64,000 nt of DNA from Lacisediminihabitans sp046156175 (lineage in GTDB: Bacteria; Actinomycetota; Actinomycetes; Actinomycetales; Microbacteriaceae): positions 682,001 to 746,000 of the forward strand of contig NZ_JAYLVL010000001.1 in assembly GCF_046156175.1 (NCBI RefSeq). The letters run 5' to 3'. The notes below the pieces were generated by a model. It was not told the origin of the DNA. It saw nothing but the letters and a program-made list of their open reading frames with translations, and did not search any database. The position numbers and the translations under genes were made by a program. Below, piece after piece: positions 44,664 through 52,531 of the stretch; position 1 is the stretch's first letter; each line of letters starts with the position of its first letter.

Positions 44664-44846
44664 CTACTTCTCGGCTGGCACAAAGATCCACAGGGCGATG
44701 TAGATCAGAAACTGCGGACCGGGCAGCAGGCAGGACAGGATGAACACCAGTCGAACCACCGTCGCGCTCCAGCCGTAGCGGTTCGCGATCGCCGCACACA
44801 CTCCCGCGATCACGCGGCCCGATTTCGGTCTCTTCAATTCAGCCAT
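44664..44846 (-). CDS. PspC-domain membrane protein (60 aa)
   Basis: A 60-residue PspC-domain protein: a short basic start (KRPKSGRVIAGVCAAIANRY) with the GVCAGIA-like helix, then one membrane helix (about residues 33-55, VFILSCLLPGPQFLIYIALW). Stand-alone PspC domains of this size are common in actinobacteria and are linked to envelope stress. AAGGTGG lies before the ATG. The 3' end contains a short direct repeat of GCTACTTCTCGG around the stop. Confidence 0.93.
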   Translation of the reverse strand: MAELKRPKSGRVIAGVCAAIANRYGWSATVVRLVFILSCLLPGPQFLIYIALWIFVPAEK

Positions 44847-44915
44847 GAGTCCACCTTGGCCGCTTCAGCTGCACGGCGCGATGGGGTTATCCCCCGCAAT
44901 CGGTCCACCGGGTGA

Positions 44916-44921
44916 TGTAAT
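44916..44921 (+). promoter_or_regulatory. -10-like box of the DUF1345 gene
   Basis: TGTAAT, then CGGCAC, then the ATG at 44928; one base off the TANNNT form. Confidence 0.4.
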
Positions 44922-44927
44922 CGGCAC

Positions 44928-45557
44928 ATGCATCGCTATCACACCACGATTCGACTCCTCATCATGCTCGTCGCCGGGGTCGCCGCGACCATTGTCACCG
45001 GTGGTTTCGGCGAATGGACCTACGCACCAACGGTCGGCTGGTGTGTGGCAGCGCTCGTGTATTCGTCCATGGTCTGGGTGCGTGTCGCGCGACTCGACCC
45101 CACCGAGACCCGGGAGCGGGCCAGCCGGGAGGAGCCGGCCAGAGGGATCGCCGACCTGCTCGTGATCCTGCTCAGCGTCGCAAGCTTGTTCTCCGTCGCC
45201 TTCGTGCTCGTTCAGGCCGCCCAGGCGAGCGGCATTGCCAAGGGGCTGCTCGCCACTCTCGCACTGGTGAGCGTCGCGCTGTCGTGGATTCTCCTCCACA
45301 CCCTGTACACGCTTCGCTATGCCAGCCAGTACTACACGGCCGACAAGGGCATCGACTTCAACCAGGATCGGCCTCCGCAGTACACCGACTTCGCCTATGT
45401 CTCTTTCACCCTCGGCATGACCTACCAGGTGTCGGACACCGACATCACGAACCACACGGTGCGCGCCACGGTGCTGCGTCACACCCTGCTGTCGTTCGTA
45501 TTCGGATCGGTGATCCTCGCCACGACCATCAACCTGGTGGCGGGACTGTCCCACTGA
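44928..45557 (+). CDS. DUF1345 membrane protein
   Basis: A 209-residue inner-membrane protein with five predicted helices (about residues 8-27, 33-50, 72-95, 102-124 and 184-205). The conserved DUF1345 block is PPQYTDFAYVSFTLGMTYQV (about residues 150-169), followed by VSDTDI and the HTLLSFVFGSVILATTIN helix. The QYTDFAYVSFTLG region resembles an ion-channel selectivity segment in position, but transport has not been shown. Function is unknown. Confidence 0.93.
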   Translation: MHRYHTTIRLLIMLVAGVAATIVTGGFGEWTYAPTVGWCVAALVYSSMVWVRVARLDPTETRERASREEPARGIADLLVILLSVASLFSVAFVLVQAAQASGIAKGLLATLALVSVALSWILLHTLYTLRYASQYYTADKGIDFNQDRPPQYTDFAYVSFTLGMTYQVSDTDITNHTVRATVLRHTLLSFVFGSVILATTINLVAGLSH

Positions 45558-45603
45558 GTTTCGAACGAGACCCGGCGGCTGGCCCGGGACGGTCACGCTG
45601 GCT

Positions 45604-46437
45604 TCAGGCGGTCACGAAGTCGATCAGCTGCTCCACTCGGCCGAGCACCACGGGTTCAAGGTCCGCATAGGTGCGTACCTGTCCGAGGATCCGTTGCCAG
45701 GCACGGGCGATGTCCGCCTGGTCCTCGTGTGGCCAGCCCAGGGCAGCGCAGATGCCGTGCTTCCACTCCACCGAGCGGGGGATCTCCGGCCAGGCCGTCA
45801 GGCCGAGCCGGGCGGGCTTCACCGCCTGCCAGACGTCGACGAAGGGATGCCCCACCACGAGCACATGAGCGCCGAACGGACCACGAGCCACGACCTCCGC
45901 GATTCGACTCTCCTTCGACCCGGCGACGAGGTGATCGACGAGTACGCCGATCCGGCGGTCGGGGCCGGGCGCGAAGTCCCGCACGATGGCGTCGAGGTCG
46001 TCGATCCCCTCGAGGTATTCCACGACCACTCCCTCGACCCGCAGGTCAGCACCCCAGACCTTCTCGACGAGCTCTGCGTCGTGCCGACCCTCCACGAAGA
46101 TGCGGCTCGGAAGGGCGACCCGCGCCTTCTGGTCCGCGACGACGAAGGACCCGGAGGCCGTACGCGCGGTGCCCTTCGCTGCGGCGACCGGCGCGGTGAG
46201 CACCACTGGTCCACCCTCGAGAAGGAACCCGCCCCCGAGGGGGAAGAGCCGCACGCCCCCGCGATAGTCCTCGAGGTGCACCAATTTGTTCTCGACCCGC
46301 AGGACAGCGCCACAGAAGCCGGTGTCCGCCCACTCGATCACGAGGTCACGCTCGGCGGCGATCTGCCGGATCGCTTGACGTTTCGATCCGCGCCAATCGC
46401 CGGCCAGGGCATCCTCGCCGTAGTCGCCGAAGCTCAT
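45604..46437 (-). CDS. DUF3097 family protein
   Basis: A 277-residue soluble protein of the actinobacterial DUF3097 family. The central part holds SRIFVEGRHDAELVEKVWGA (about residues 110-129), which looks like a Toprim-type acidic patch (Glu-Gly-x-x-Asp), followed by EYLEGIDDLD and IGVLVDHLVAGSKESRIA with further acidic residues. A nucleic-acid-related role is therefore plausible, but not established. The ATG overlaps the stop of the preceding small gene (ATGA), showing coupling. Confidence 0.9.
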   Translation of the reverse strand: MSFGDYGEDALAGDWRGSKRQAIRQIAAERDLVIEWADTGFCGAVLRVENKLVHLEDYRGGVRLFPLGGGFLLEGGPVVLTAPVAAAKGTARTASGSFVVADQKARVALPSRIFVEGRHDAELVEKVWGADLRVEGVVVEYLEGIDDLDAIVRDFAPGPDRRIGVLVDHLVAGSKESRIAEVVARGPFGAHVLVVGHPFVDVWQAVKPARLGLTAWPEIPRSVEWKHGICAALGWPHEDQADIARAWQRILGQVRTYADLEPVVLGRVEQLIDFVTA

Positions 46438-46706
46438 TCCTGGTCGCTCACCGGTGGTGCGAGTTCGAGGAACTTCTCGTGCACCTGGGCGGAGGGAAAG
46501 GGTCCGTCGCCATCCGAATTGGTCTGGGGCTCGTCGAATTCGACCCACCACATGCGTCCACCGCCGCCGCGACCCCAGACGCCTGCCAGGGCGGATCCGC
46601 CGGAGCGAACGATGACGCCGCTCGGCTCGTCCGGCCAGGGCGCGAGTTCACCGGTCCCGGCGGCACGAACGACCACCTGTGCCCCGATGCCGAAGTCGTC
46701 AGACAT
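46434..46706 (-). CDS. Small hypothetical protein coupled to DUF3097 (90 aa)
   Basis: A 90-residue soluble protein, starting MSDDFGIGAQVVVRAAGTGE, with a Gly-rich middle (WGRGGGGRMWWVEFDEP) and an acidic end. The pattern suggests a small beta barrel. I do not recognise it. It overlaps the DUF3097 start by 4 bases and begins 31 bases after the small membrane gene at 46738-46911, so the three form one operon. The longer open frame upstream is a shadow of that small gene. Confidence 0.75.
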   Translation of the reverse strand: MSDDFGIGAQVVVRAAGTGELAPWPDEPSGVIVRSGGSALAGVWGRGGGGRMWWVEFDEPQTNSDGDGPFPSAQVHEKFLELAPPVSDQE

Positions 46707-46737
46707 CGAGGGTGCCGAGCTCGCCGATCTCGAGGAC

Positions 46738-46911
46738 CTAGCCGTCAACGCGCTTGAGCACGTGGAAGGGGATGGCGAGGGAGACCGCGACGCTCGCGAT
46801 GCCGGCGAAGAAGAGGATGCCGTGGGGCGCATCCGGTTCGAAGGCGTAGCCCATGAGCAGCATGCCGAGCAGGAAGAGCCCCAGCGCGATGACGAAAGCG
46901 ATGATTTTCAC
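46738..46911 (-). CDS. Small two-helix membrane protein (57 aa)
   Basis: A 57-residue protein easy to overlook. It starts VKIIAFVIALGLFLLGMLLM (helix 1), continues with a short polar turn (YAFEPDAPHG) and a second helix (ILFFAGIASVAVSLAIPFHV), and ends LKRVDG. AGGAGG lies 7-8 bases before the GTG, an excellent ribosome binding site. It is the first gene of the DUF3097 operon and has its own promoter within an inverted repeat. Function unknown; small hydrophobic proteins often regulate membrane partners, but nothing here shows that. Confidence 0.85.
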   Translation of the reverse strand: MKIIAFVIALGLFLLGMLLMGYAFEPDAPHGILFFAGIASVAVSLAIPFHVLKRVDG

Positions 46912-46934
46912 GAAGGGTCCTCCTGGTGGATCGA

Positions 46935-46967
46935 CAGCGGTGGATCCAGTCTACGGATCCACCGCTG
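46935..46967. promoter_or_regulatory. 33-bp inverted repeat with a -10 box in its centre
   Basis: Perfect 13-base arms CAGCGGTGGATCC and GGATCCACCGCTG with a 7-base spacer. On the minus strand the spacer contains TAGACT (46953-46948), the -10 form used elsewhere here, giving a start near 46941 and a 30-base leader to the small membrane gene. The repeat also lies 29 bases after the SDR stop on the same strand, so it could double as a terminator hairpin. Confidence 0.7.
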
Positions 46968-46996
46968 GGGAGATGGCGCGCGCCGCCGGCGCAGGG

Positions 46997-47830
46997 CTAC
47001 TTCGCCGTGCCCTGCGCCTCGATCGACACGTCATTCCACTCATCCCAGAGCGCGATCCGCCCGGCGTAGTCCGCCTTGGCTGTGCCGAGGGGTGACTCAC
47101 CGAAGAAGATCCGCAGTGGCGGGCGGTCGGCATCCACGACCTTGAGGATGGCGCCGCGGGTGGCGACGGGATCCCCGGGAGCGGCGAAACGCTGCTTGCG
47201 CGCGGCATCGACCGCGTCGTGCAGCTCGGCGTAGTCCGCGAGCGCTTCGGAACGCGTGGAGGAGGATCCGCTCCAGTCCGTGGAGAAACCGCCCGGCTCC
47301 ACCAGGGTCACGAAGATACCGAATCCGGCGACCTCCTGGGCTAGTGCCTGGGAGAAGCCCTCGAGCGCCCACTTGGAGGCGTGATAGATGCCGACGAGCG
47401 GGAAGGCCGTGATACCGCCGATCGACGATACCTGGATGATGTGGCCGCTGCCGTGCGCCCGGAGGAACGGCAGCGCGGCCTGGGTCACCCAGAGGGCACC
47501 GAAGAGGTTGGTCTCCATCTGGGCCCGAGCCTCGGCTTCGGTGATCTCCTCGATGAATCCGAAGTGACCGAAGCCCGCATTGTTGATCACCACATCGAGG
47601 CCTCCGAAATGCTCGTGAGCCAGGGCGACAGCGGCGGTCGCGGCGTCCTTGTCGGTGACGTCGAGCGCGATCGGCAGGATGGCGTCGCCGTACTTCTCGA
47701 CGAGATCGTCGAGGCTGTCGGTGTTGCGGGCCGTGGCGGCGACGCGGTCGCCACGATCGAGGGCGGCGATCGCCCATTCGCGGCCGAAGCCGCGCGAGGT
47801 ACCGGTGATGAACCACACTTTTTCAGACAT
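46997..47830 (-). CDS. Short-chain dehydrogenase/reductase
   Basis: A 277-residue classical SDR. The NAD(P)-binding TGTSRGFG is at residues 9-16, NNAGFGHFGF at about 86, the catalytic Ser in VSSIGG (about 138), and Tyr and Lys in YHASKWALEG (about 151). The Arg after the glycine motif suggests NADP. ATG 47830 is preceded by CAGGAGAG at good spacing. It is separated from the MFS gene upstream by 64 bases on the same strand and may be co-transcribed. Substrate unknown. Confidence 0.94.
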   Translation of the reverse strand: MSEKVWFITGTSRGFGREWAIAALDRGDRVAATARNTDSLDDLVEKYGDAILPIALDVTDKDAATAAVALAHEHFGGLDVVINNAGFGHFGFIEEITEAEARAQMETNLFGALWVTQAALPFLRAHGSGHIIQVSSIGGITAFPLVGIYHASKWALEGFSQALAQEVAGFGIFVTLVEPGGFSTDWSGSSSTRSEALADYAELHDAVDAARKQRFAAPGDPVATRGAILKVVDADRPPLRIFFGESPLGTAKADYAGRIALWDEWNDVSIEAQGTAK

Positions 47831-47894
47831 GTACTCTCCTGTTTCTGGAGTGGGGGATGCCAGAGGTAACAGCACCGCGACGGTTCGGTATTCC

Positions 47895-49355
47895 CTAGGA
47901 CTGCGAGCTGCCAGCCCCCACTGTGGAGAGCGGCTCCGCGACATCCTCAAGGGACTGCCGCTCGGCGTTGGTGCCGAAGATCAGGGCGACGACCCCGCCG
48001 AAGATCATGATTCCCGCACCGAGAAGATAGCCACCGGTGAGCGGACCGCGATCCTTTCCGTCTCCGATCAGGGCTCCGTAGACGACCGGACCGAGCGCCC
48101 CCGCGAGCTGGCCGAGGGAGAAGAAATAGGAGATCGCCCGGCTGCGCAGCTCGAGCGGGAAGGTCTCGCTCACGGTCAGGTAGGCCGAGGACGCCCCCGC
48201 AGACGCGAAGAAGAACGAGACGCACCAGAAGATCGTCTGCGTCGTGGCATTCAGTGCCCCCGCACTGAACAGGAAGGCGGAGACCGCGAGCACAGCACCG
48301 GCAAAGGCGTAGGTGAGGAAGATCATCTTGCGCCTGCCCCACGTGTCGAAGAGGTGACCGAGCAGGAGCGGGCCGGCCAGGTTGCCGATGGCGAAGGGGA
48401 AGAAGTAGAGCGGCGTGGATCCGACCGGCACCTGGTAGAAGTTCTGCAGCACGAGCGCGTAGGTGAAGAAGATCGCGTTGTACAGGAACGACTGCGTGAC
48501 CATCATCACCGCTCCGGTGAAGGTGCGTTTGGGGTACTTGACGAAAAGCACCTTCATCATCGCGATGAATCCGACGCGACCGTGTGACTTGACGGTGATC
48601 GCCTTGCTCTCGTCGACTTCAGGAAGGTCACCGCCCTGGTGGCGCACCCGTTCCTCGATGTCGTCGACGGTCTTCTCGGCCTCGTCCTCGCGTCCGTGGC
48701 TCATCAGCCAACGCGGACTCTCCGGGATGTGCCGGCGAAGGTAGATGATCACCACGCCGAGCACGGGGCCGATGAAGAAGCCGATGCGCCAGCCCCAGTT
48801 CTCGCTGACCAGGGCCGGATTGAGAAGGAAGAGGTTAGCTGCTGCGCCGAGCGCCGCTCCACCCCAGTAGGTTCCGTTGATGGCGATATCGACCCGTCCG
48901 CGGTAGTGGGACGGGATGAGCTCGTCGATGGCGGAGTTGATGGCCGCGTACTCCCCGCCGATGCCGAGCCCGGCGATGAAGCGGAAGGCGAACAGGAACC
49001 ACATGTTGGGCGAGAAGCCGGCGATCCCGCTGCCGATCAGGTAGATCAGCAGGGTGAGGATGAACATCCGGCGACGGCCGATGCGGTCCGACAGCCAGCC
49101 GAAGAACAGCGCCCCCACGACCTGGCCGACGAGGTACACGGATCCGGCCGCGCCGACCTCGACAGCACTCATGTGAAGGTCTTTGGCGAATCCGGCGGAA
49201 GCCACGATCTGGATCTCGAGCCCATCGAGTATCCAGGCGACCCCGAGGCCCACGACCACCGACCAGTGGAATCGGGTCCACGGAAGCCGGTCGAGCCGAG
49301 CCGGGACGAGACTGCTGACTTCCTTGGACGTGTCTTCCGGTCGCGTGCGCGCCAC
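47895..49355 (-). CDS. MFS metabolite transporter (sugar porter / AAHS-like)
   Basis: A 486-residue major facilitator with 12 helices. The motif A loop FFGWLSDRIGRRRMFILTLL (about residues 78-97), the RFIAGLGIGGEYAAINSAID block (about 128-147) and RRHIPESPRWLMSHGREDEA (about 206-225) are characteristic of sugar- or acid-importing MFS proteins, unlike the drug-exporter type at 42351. It would import a sugar, aromatic acid or other organic acid by proton symport. The GTG start follows GAGGGAGAG. The substrate is unknown. Confidence 0.93.
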   Translation of the reverse strand: MARTRPEDTSKEVSSLVPARLDRLPWTRFHWSVVVGLGVAWILDGLEIQIVASAGFAKDLHMSAVEVGAAGSVYLVGQVVGALFFGWLSDRIGRRRMFILTLLIYLIGSGIAGFSPNMWFLFAFRFIAGLGIGGEYAAINSAIDELIPSHYRGRVDIAINGTYWGGAALGAAANLFLLNPALVSENWGWRIGFFIGPVLGVVIIYLRRHIPESPRWLMSHGREDEAEKTVDDIEERVRHQGGDLPEVDESKAITVKSHGRVGFIAMMKVLFVKYPKRTFTGAVMMVTQSFLYNAIFFTYALVLQNFYQVPVGSTPLYFFPFAIGNLAGPLLLGHLFDTWGRRKMIFLTYAFAGAVLAVSAFLFSAGALNATTQTIFWCVSFFFASAGASSAYLTVSETFPLELRSRAISYFFSLGQLAGALGPVVYGALIGDGKDRGPLTGGYLLGAGIMIFGGVVALIFGTNAERQSLEDVAEPLSTVGAGSSQS

Positions 49356-49461
49356 GTTTCTCTCCCTCTGCCGCGCTCGTCGACGAGCACGGCAGTGTCA
49401 ACCTATGCCCGGGGAGTAATTTGGTCAGTGGGCTTGAAATCGGAGCCCGACAGGAGGATGG

Positions 49462-49842
49462 CTAGCGCGAGCTGAGCACCGAGAGCACGTTCCCGGCGGG
49501 GTCGAGGAACCAGGCGATGTCGGGTCCGTTGCCCCTCATGATGCCCTTGCTGTCGCTCGGCATCTGCTCATCCGAATAGATTTTCGTGGTGACCCCGCGG
49601 GCATTGAGGTCATCGACGGCGGCCTCGACGTCGTCGGTCGGAAAGTTGAGGATGGTGAAACTCGCGGGCGTGTGGTCGGGCTTCGAGTAGATGAGCACCA
49701 TCGCGCCGCTGCCGAGAGTGAGCTCAAGAAAGCCCATGTCGTTGGTGGCGACGTCGAGACCGAGCGTCTCCCCGTAGAACGTGCGTGCCGCATCGATGTC
49801 ATCGACAGAAAAACCGCTGAATGCGCCGGTGGTGCTGAACAT
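49462..49842 (-). CDS. VOC-superfamily (glyoxalase-like) protein
   Basis: A 126-residue vicinal-oxygen-chelate fold with two beta-alpha-beta-beta-beta units, beginning GAFSGFSVDDIDAARTFYGE and including LDVATNDMGFLELTL. Metal-ligand positions are not all obvious, so this may be a non-enzymatic or resistance-type binding member. CCAGGAGG precedes the ATG. It lies directly upstream of the TetR gene... on the same strand is the MFS gene further on; no clear operon partner. Confidence 0.88.
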   Translation of the reverse strand: MFSTTGAFSGFSVDDIDAARTFYGETLGLDVATNDMGFLELTLGSGAMVLIYSKPDHTPASFTILNFPTDDVEAAVDDLNARGVTTKIYSDEQMPSDSKGIMRGNGPDIAWFLDPAGNVLSVLSSR

Positions 49843-49858
49843 GGTGCCCTCCTGGTGG

Positions 49859-50491
49859 CTAGCCCGATATCCCGTCCTGCCCTGTCAACACTGGCACGGA
49901 GGGCACCGATGCTGCCAGTCTTTCCACGCCGGATGTCACGGTCTCGACCATCACCTCGAAGCTCCGATCCAGGTCGTCGGGCAGGCCGAAGCCACTCCCG
50001 AGCTCGAGAACCACGAAACCGTGAAGTGCCGACCGCAGCATGCGGATGGCATCGATCATCCGCTCCGGGGGGAGATCGAACGCCCGAAGCACTGCCGCGA
50101 TCACCGCGACCGTGTCGGCGGATCGGGCCGAGAGCGGAGCATCGTCGGGATCCCGCGGGTTCGCCGCGACCTGGGTTGCGGCATAGCGCCCCGGATGCTC
50201 CAGCGCGAAGCTGCGAAGTGCGTGCGACATCGCACCGACGGCATCCCGCCCCGAACGCCCGGTCGTGGCGCGCGTCAGCGCCAGGGTGAGGGATTCGACG
50301 GAGTCGACGGCGATTCCGCGCCGGAGGTCGGCGAGGGAGCTGACGTGCTTGTAGAGACTCGGAACGGCGACCCCGACCTCTGCTGCGACGGAGGCCAGGG
50401 TGAGGTCGGCGAAGCCGGCGAGGCCCTGGCGATCGACCAGTTCGATGCCAGCGGCGATCACTCCCGCCCGGGTGAGCCCGACCCTAGGCAT
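49859..50491 (-). CDS. TetR-family transcriptional regulator
   Basis: A 210-residue regulator with the N-terminal HTH at about residues 8-52: FADLTLASVAAEVGVAVPSL then YKHVSSLADLRRG. The C-terminal helices (about 70-195) form the ligand and dimer domain of the WHG type. ATG 50491 overlaps the end of the hydrolase gene by 8 bases, so both are one transcript. It probably binds the 31-bp palindrome at the hydrolase promoter, controlling both. Ligand unknown. Confidence 0.92.
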   Translation of the reverse strand: MPRVGLTRAGVIAAGIELVDRQGLAGFADLTLASVAAEVGVAVPSLYKHVSSLADLRRGIAVDSVESLTLALTRATTGRSGRDAVGAMSHALRSFALEHPGRYAATQVAANPRDPDDAPLSARSADTVAVIAAVLRAFDLPPERMIDAIRMLRSALHGFVVLELGSGFGLPDDLDRSFEVMVETVTSGVERLAASVPSVPVLTGQDGISG

Positions 50492-51338
50492 GGGCCCAGG
50501 CCTGGTGGCCGGTGCGGATGCGACCGAGGAATTCGAGCGTCGCGGGCACCGTGATGTCCGGCCGCTGCGCGTGCGGATAGTGTCCGGCGTCCGGCACCAG
50601 CTGAGTCTCGCCCCCGATGCTGTCGATCCACGCGGCCTCGGCGGAAGGATCCGAGAAGTCGGGATCCTCTGCCCCGAAGAAGACCCGGAAAGGCGCATCG
50701 ACCTCGCCCAGGCGCTCTTCGACGACGGAGTGGTCGAGTTGCAGCGCGAGGTCGCGCAGCGAGCGGAGCCGACCGGGCTCACGAAGGGAGCCTCTGAGGT
50801 CGGACACATGCTCCTCGAGCCAGGCGGCGTGGGTGCCGCGATTGATCGACCGGTAGTAGCCGGCCCAGAACGCGCCACCCCAGAGGGGAGCGAGAGCCAG
50901 CCGGAAGAGCAGGCTCATGGCGATGCGGGCGACGGCCGGCCGGGCCGGCTCCCGCAGAAAGGGGTCGTACAGCACGAGCCCGATCACGGCATCCGCACGC
51001 TCCGCCGCGGCCCAGGCGGCCGCGCTTCCGCCCATCGAGTTTCCGAGCACCACGGCCGGGCCGCCGAGCTCGTCGATGAGGGCGATGATGTCTTCGCCGG
51101 TGGCGACGTCTCCGTGGGTGTGAAAGGTGGTGTCGCTCGCGCCGTGACCGCGGAGATCGGTGACGGCGACCCGGTAGCCGGCCGCGACCAGCGGCGGAAC
51201 GATTTCGCGATAGCTCGACCGCAGGTCCCCCATGCCGGGAACCGCGACCACGAGCGGGCCGGATCCCTCGACCGTGTAGGCGATGCGTCCCTCGGGACGC
51301 GGGAGGAACTGAATGTCCTCGCCGATAAATGCATCCAT
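50484..51338 (-). CDS. Alpha/beta hydrolase
   Basis: A 284-residue cytoplasmic hydrolase. The oxyanion region VAVPGMGDLRSSY (about residue 32), the nucleophile Ser in LGNSMGGS (about residue 99), the acid in EDPDFSDPS (about residue 228) and the His in DAGHYPHAQRP (about residue 254) form the expected catalytic set. It resembles esterase/epoxide-hydrolase-like proteins; the substrate is unknown. ATG 51338 is chosen because TAGCTT ends 7 bases before it and the open frame upstream passes through the palindrome. First gene of a two-gene operon with the TetR regulator. Confidence 0.92.
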   Translation of the reverse strand: MDAFIGEDIQFLPRPEGRIAYTVEGSGPLVVAVPGMGDLRSSYREIVPPLVAAGYRVAVTDLRGHGASDTTFHTHGDVATGEDIIALIDELGGPAVVLGNSMGGSAAAWAAAERADAVIGLVLYDPFLREPARPAVARIAMSLLFRLALAPLWGGAFWAGYYRSINRGTHAAWLEEHVSDLRGSLREPGRLRSLRDLALQLDHSVVEERLGEVDAPFRVFFGAEDPDFSDPSAEAAWIDSIGGETQLVPDAGHYPHAQRPDITVPATLEFLGRIRTGHQAWAHA

Positions 51339-51339
51339 A

Positions 51340-51370
51340 GCCAAAAAGCTAATGCCATTAGCTTTTTGGC
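51340..51370. promoter_or_regulatory. Perfect 31-bp palindrome on the hydrolase-TetR promoter
   Basis: Arms GCCAAAAAGCTAATG and CATTAGCTTTTTGGC around a single central base (51355). On the minus strand a -35-like TTGCGC (51374-51369), 17-base spacer and -10 TAGCTT (51351-51346) overlap it, with the ATG only 7 bases after the -10. A bound TetR dimer would cover the whole promoter. Confidence 0.8.
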
Positions 51371-51396
51371 GCAAGCCCCCATCGCGACGGACTCGA

Positions 51397-51672
51397 CTAC
51401 TGCCCGTCGTCGCTTGCGCTCGCCGAGGTGTCCCCCGCCGTCAGGTCGCCCGTGCTCTGGACCGCCGATCCATCGACTATCGCCAACTGGCGGTCGATGT
51501 CGGCGAGCGGGTCGGCCGATGGACTTGCCGCCGGCGACGGACGTGGCGACGACACCACCGGGCTCGGTACCGGAGACTGCTGCACCGCGGTGCCCGGGCG
51601 AGCGCCACAGGCCGTGAGGGCGAGAGCGAGGGCAAGGCCGGCCGCGGGGATGGCCCAGCGGGAGAGCATCAC
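51397..51672 (-). CDS. Small lipoprotein (91 aa)
   Basis: A 91-residue predicted lipoprotein. The signal peptide ends with the lipobox LTAC (Cys at about residue 22; LALALALTACGARPG), followed by a Ser/Pro-rich linker and a short acidic tail (ADPLADIDRQLAIVDG). It would be anchored to the outer face of the membrane. Its ATG overlaps the stop of the upstream secreted-protein gene (ATGA), so the two are coupled. No known domain is seen. Confidence 0.85.
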   Translation of the reverse strand: MMLSRWAIPAAGLALALALTACGARPGTAVQQSPVPSPVVSSPRPSPAASPSADPLADIDRQLAIVDGSAVQSTGDLTAGDTSASASDDGQ

Positions 51673-52460
51673 GTGAGTGCTGCCTTCACTGACGCGACAT
51701 CCGCCCGCGCCTTCTTCGCGGCGGCGGTCGCGGCCTTCACCGAGACGCGCGCAGCGGCGAGGATCTCGTGATTGCCGTTGAACTGCTCGGGGGTCACCGA
51801 GAGCGCGAAGGCAGAGACACCGGAGACGGATTGCTGGGCTGCCCGGATCTGGCCGGCGAGATCCGCCATCGTGGCGTCGATCTGGGGAGTGTCCTTCGAG
51901 GCGAGTGGGCCGGCGATGGCGGCGGCGAGAGTCGCCTGGGCGGACTGGAGGGCCGGGATCGCCGCATCCTCGAGGCCGGAAGCGGCCGCGAAGTACGACG
52001 CTTGCGGAATCGCGACGGCGAAGACCCGGTACCCGGTGAAGATGGAGTGATAGTCGGCGGTCGCCACCGTGAGGTCGGTGTCGGCCGCGATCTTCGCCGC
52101 AAGGGTGACCATGGCGGCTCGATCGCCATTGAGGGTGCCAAGCACCCGGTCTTTGTCAGTCGCGCTCAGGTAGGTATTGGCGGTGACCCGGGGAATGGCC
52201 TTATCCAGGGCGCTGATTCGCGCGGCGGTCGCGGCGGCCCCCAGGGCCTGCACCGACGACAGGGTTCGTGGCGCCGCCGTTGACCGGGCGGAGGGTGCCG
52301 AACGTGTAGGCCCCGAACCGGTGGCCTCTGAACCGGTGGCCTCTGAACCGGTGGGCTCTGAACCGGCGGGCGCTGCGGCGAGGGCTGCACTGCACGACCC
52401 GACGAGGAGTGCCGCGGTGACGGTGGTTCCGAGGATGGATGCTGCGAGTGATGGTTTCAT
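51669..52460 (-). CDS. Secreted helical protein (263 aa)
   Basis: A 263-residue exported protein. A signal peptide of about 28 residues (SILGTTVTAALLVGSCSAAL) is followed by a short repeat region rich in Gly-Ser-Glu-Thr (EPTGSEATGSEATGSGPT) and a long, mostly helical Ala-rich domain containing ALDKAIPRVTANTYLSATDK and TADYHSIFTGYRVFAVAIPQ. Similar Ala-rich secreted proteins are found in Microbacteriaceae with no known function. It is followed by an overlapping lipoprotein gene, and the two may work together at the cell surface. Confidence 0.8.
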   Translation of the reverse strand: MKPSLAASILGTTVTAALLVGSCSAALAAAPAGSEPTGSEATGSEATGSGPTRSAPSARSTAAPRTLSSVQALGAAATAARISALDKAIPRVTANTYLSATDKDRVLGTLNGDRAAMVTLAAKIAADTDLTVATADYHSIFTGYRVFAVAIPQASYFAAASGLEDAAIPALQSAQATLAAAIAGPLASKDTPQIDATMADLAGQIRAAQQSVSGVSAFALSVTPEQFNGNHEILAAARVSVKAATAAAKKARADVASVKAALT

Positions 52461-52531
52461 GATCGTGACTCTGCACTGTCATTGTTCGGCGCAGATGCCG
52501 CGAATGTTCGGAGCAGGTAAGGCCGAAGCCG

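Noticed and set aside
51340..51370. Rho-independent terminator of the lipoprotein gene
   Set aside because: The T run lies inside the stem and the loop would be one base; an operator fits better.
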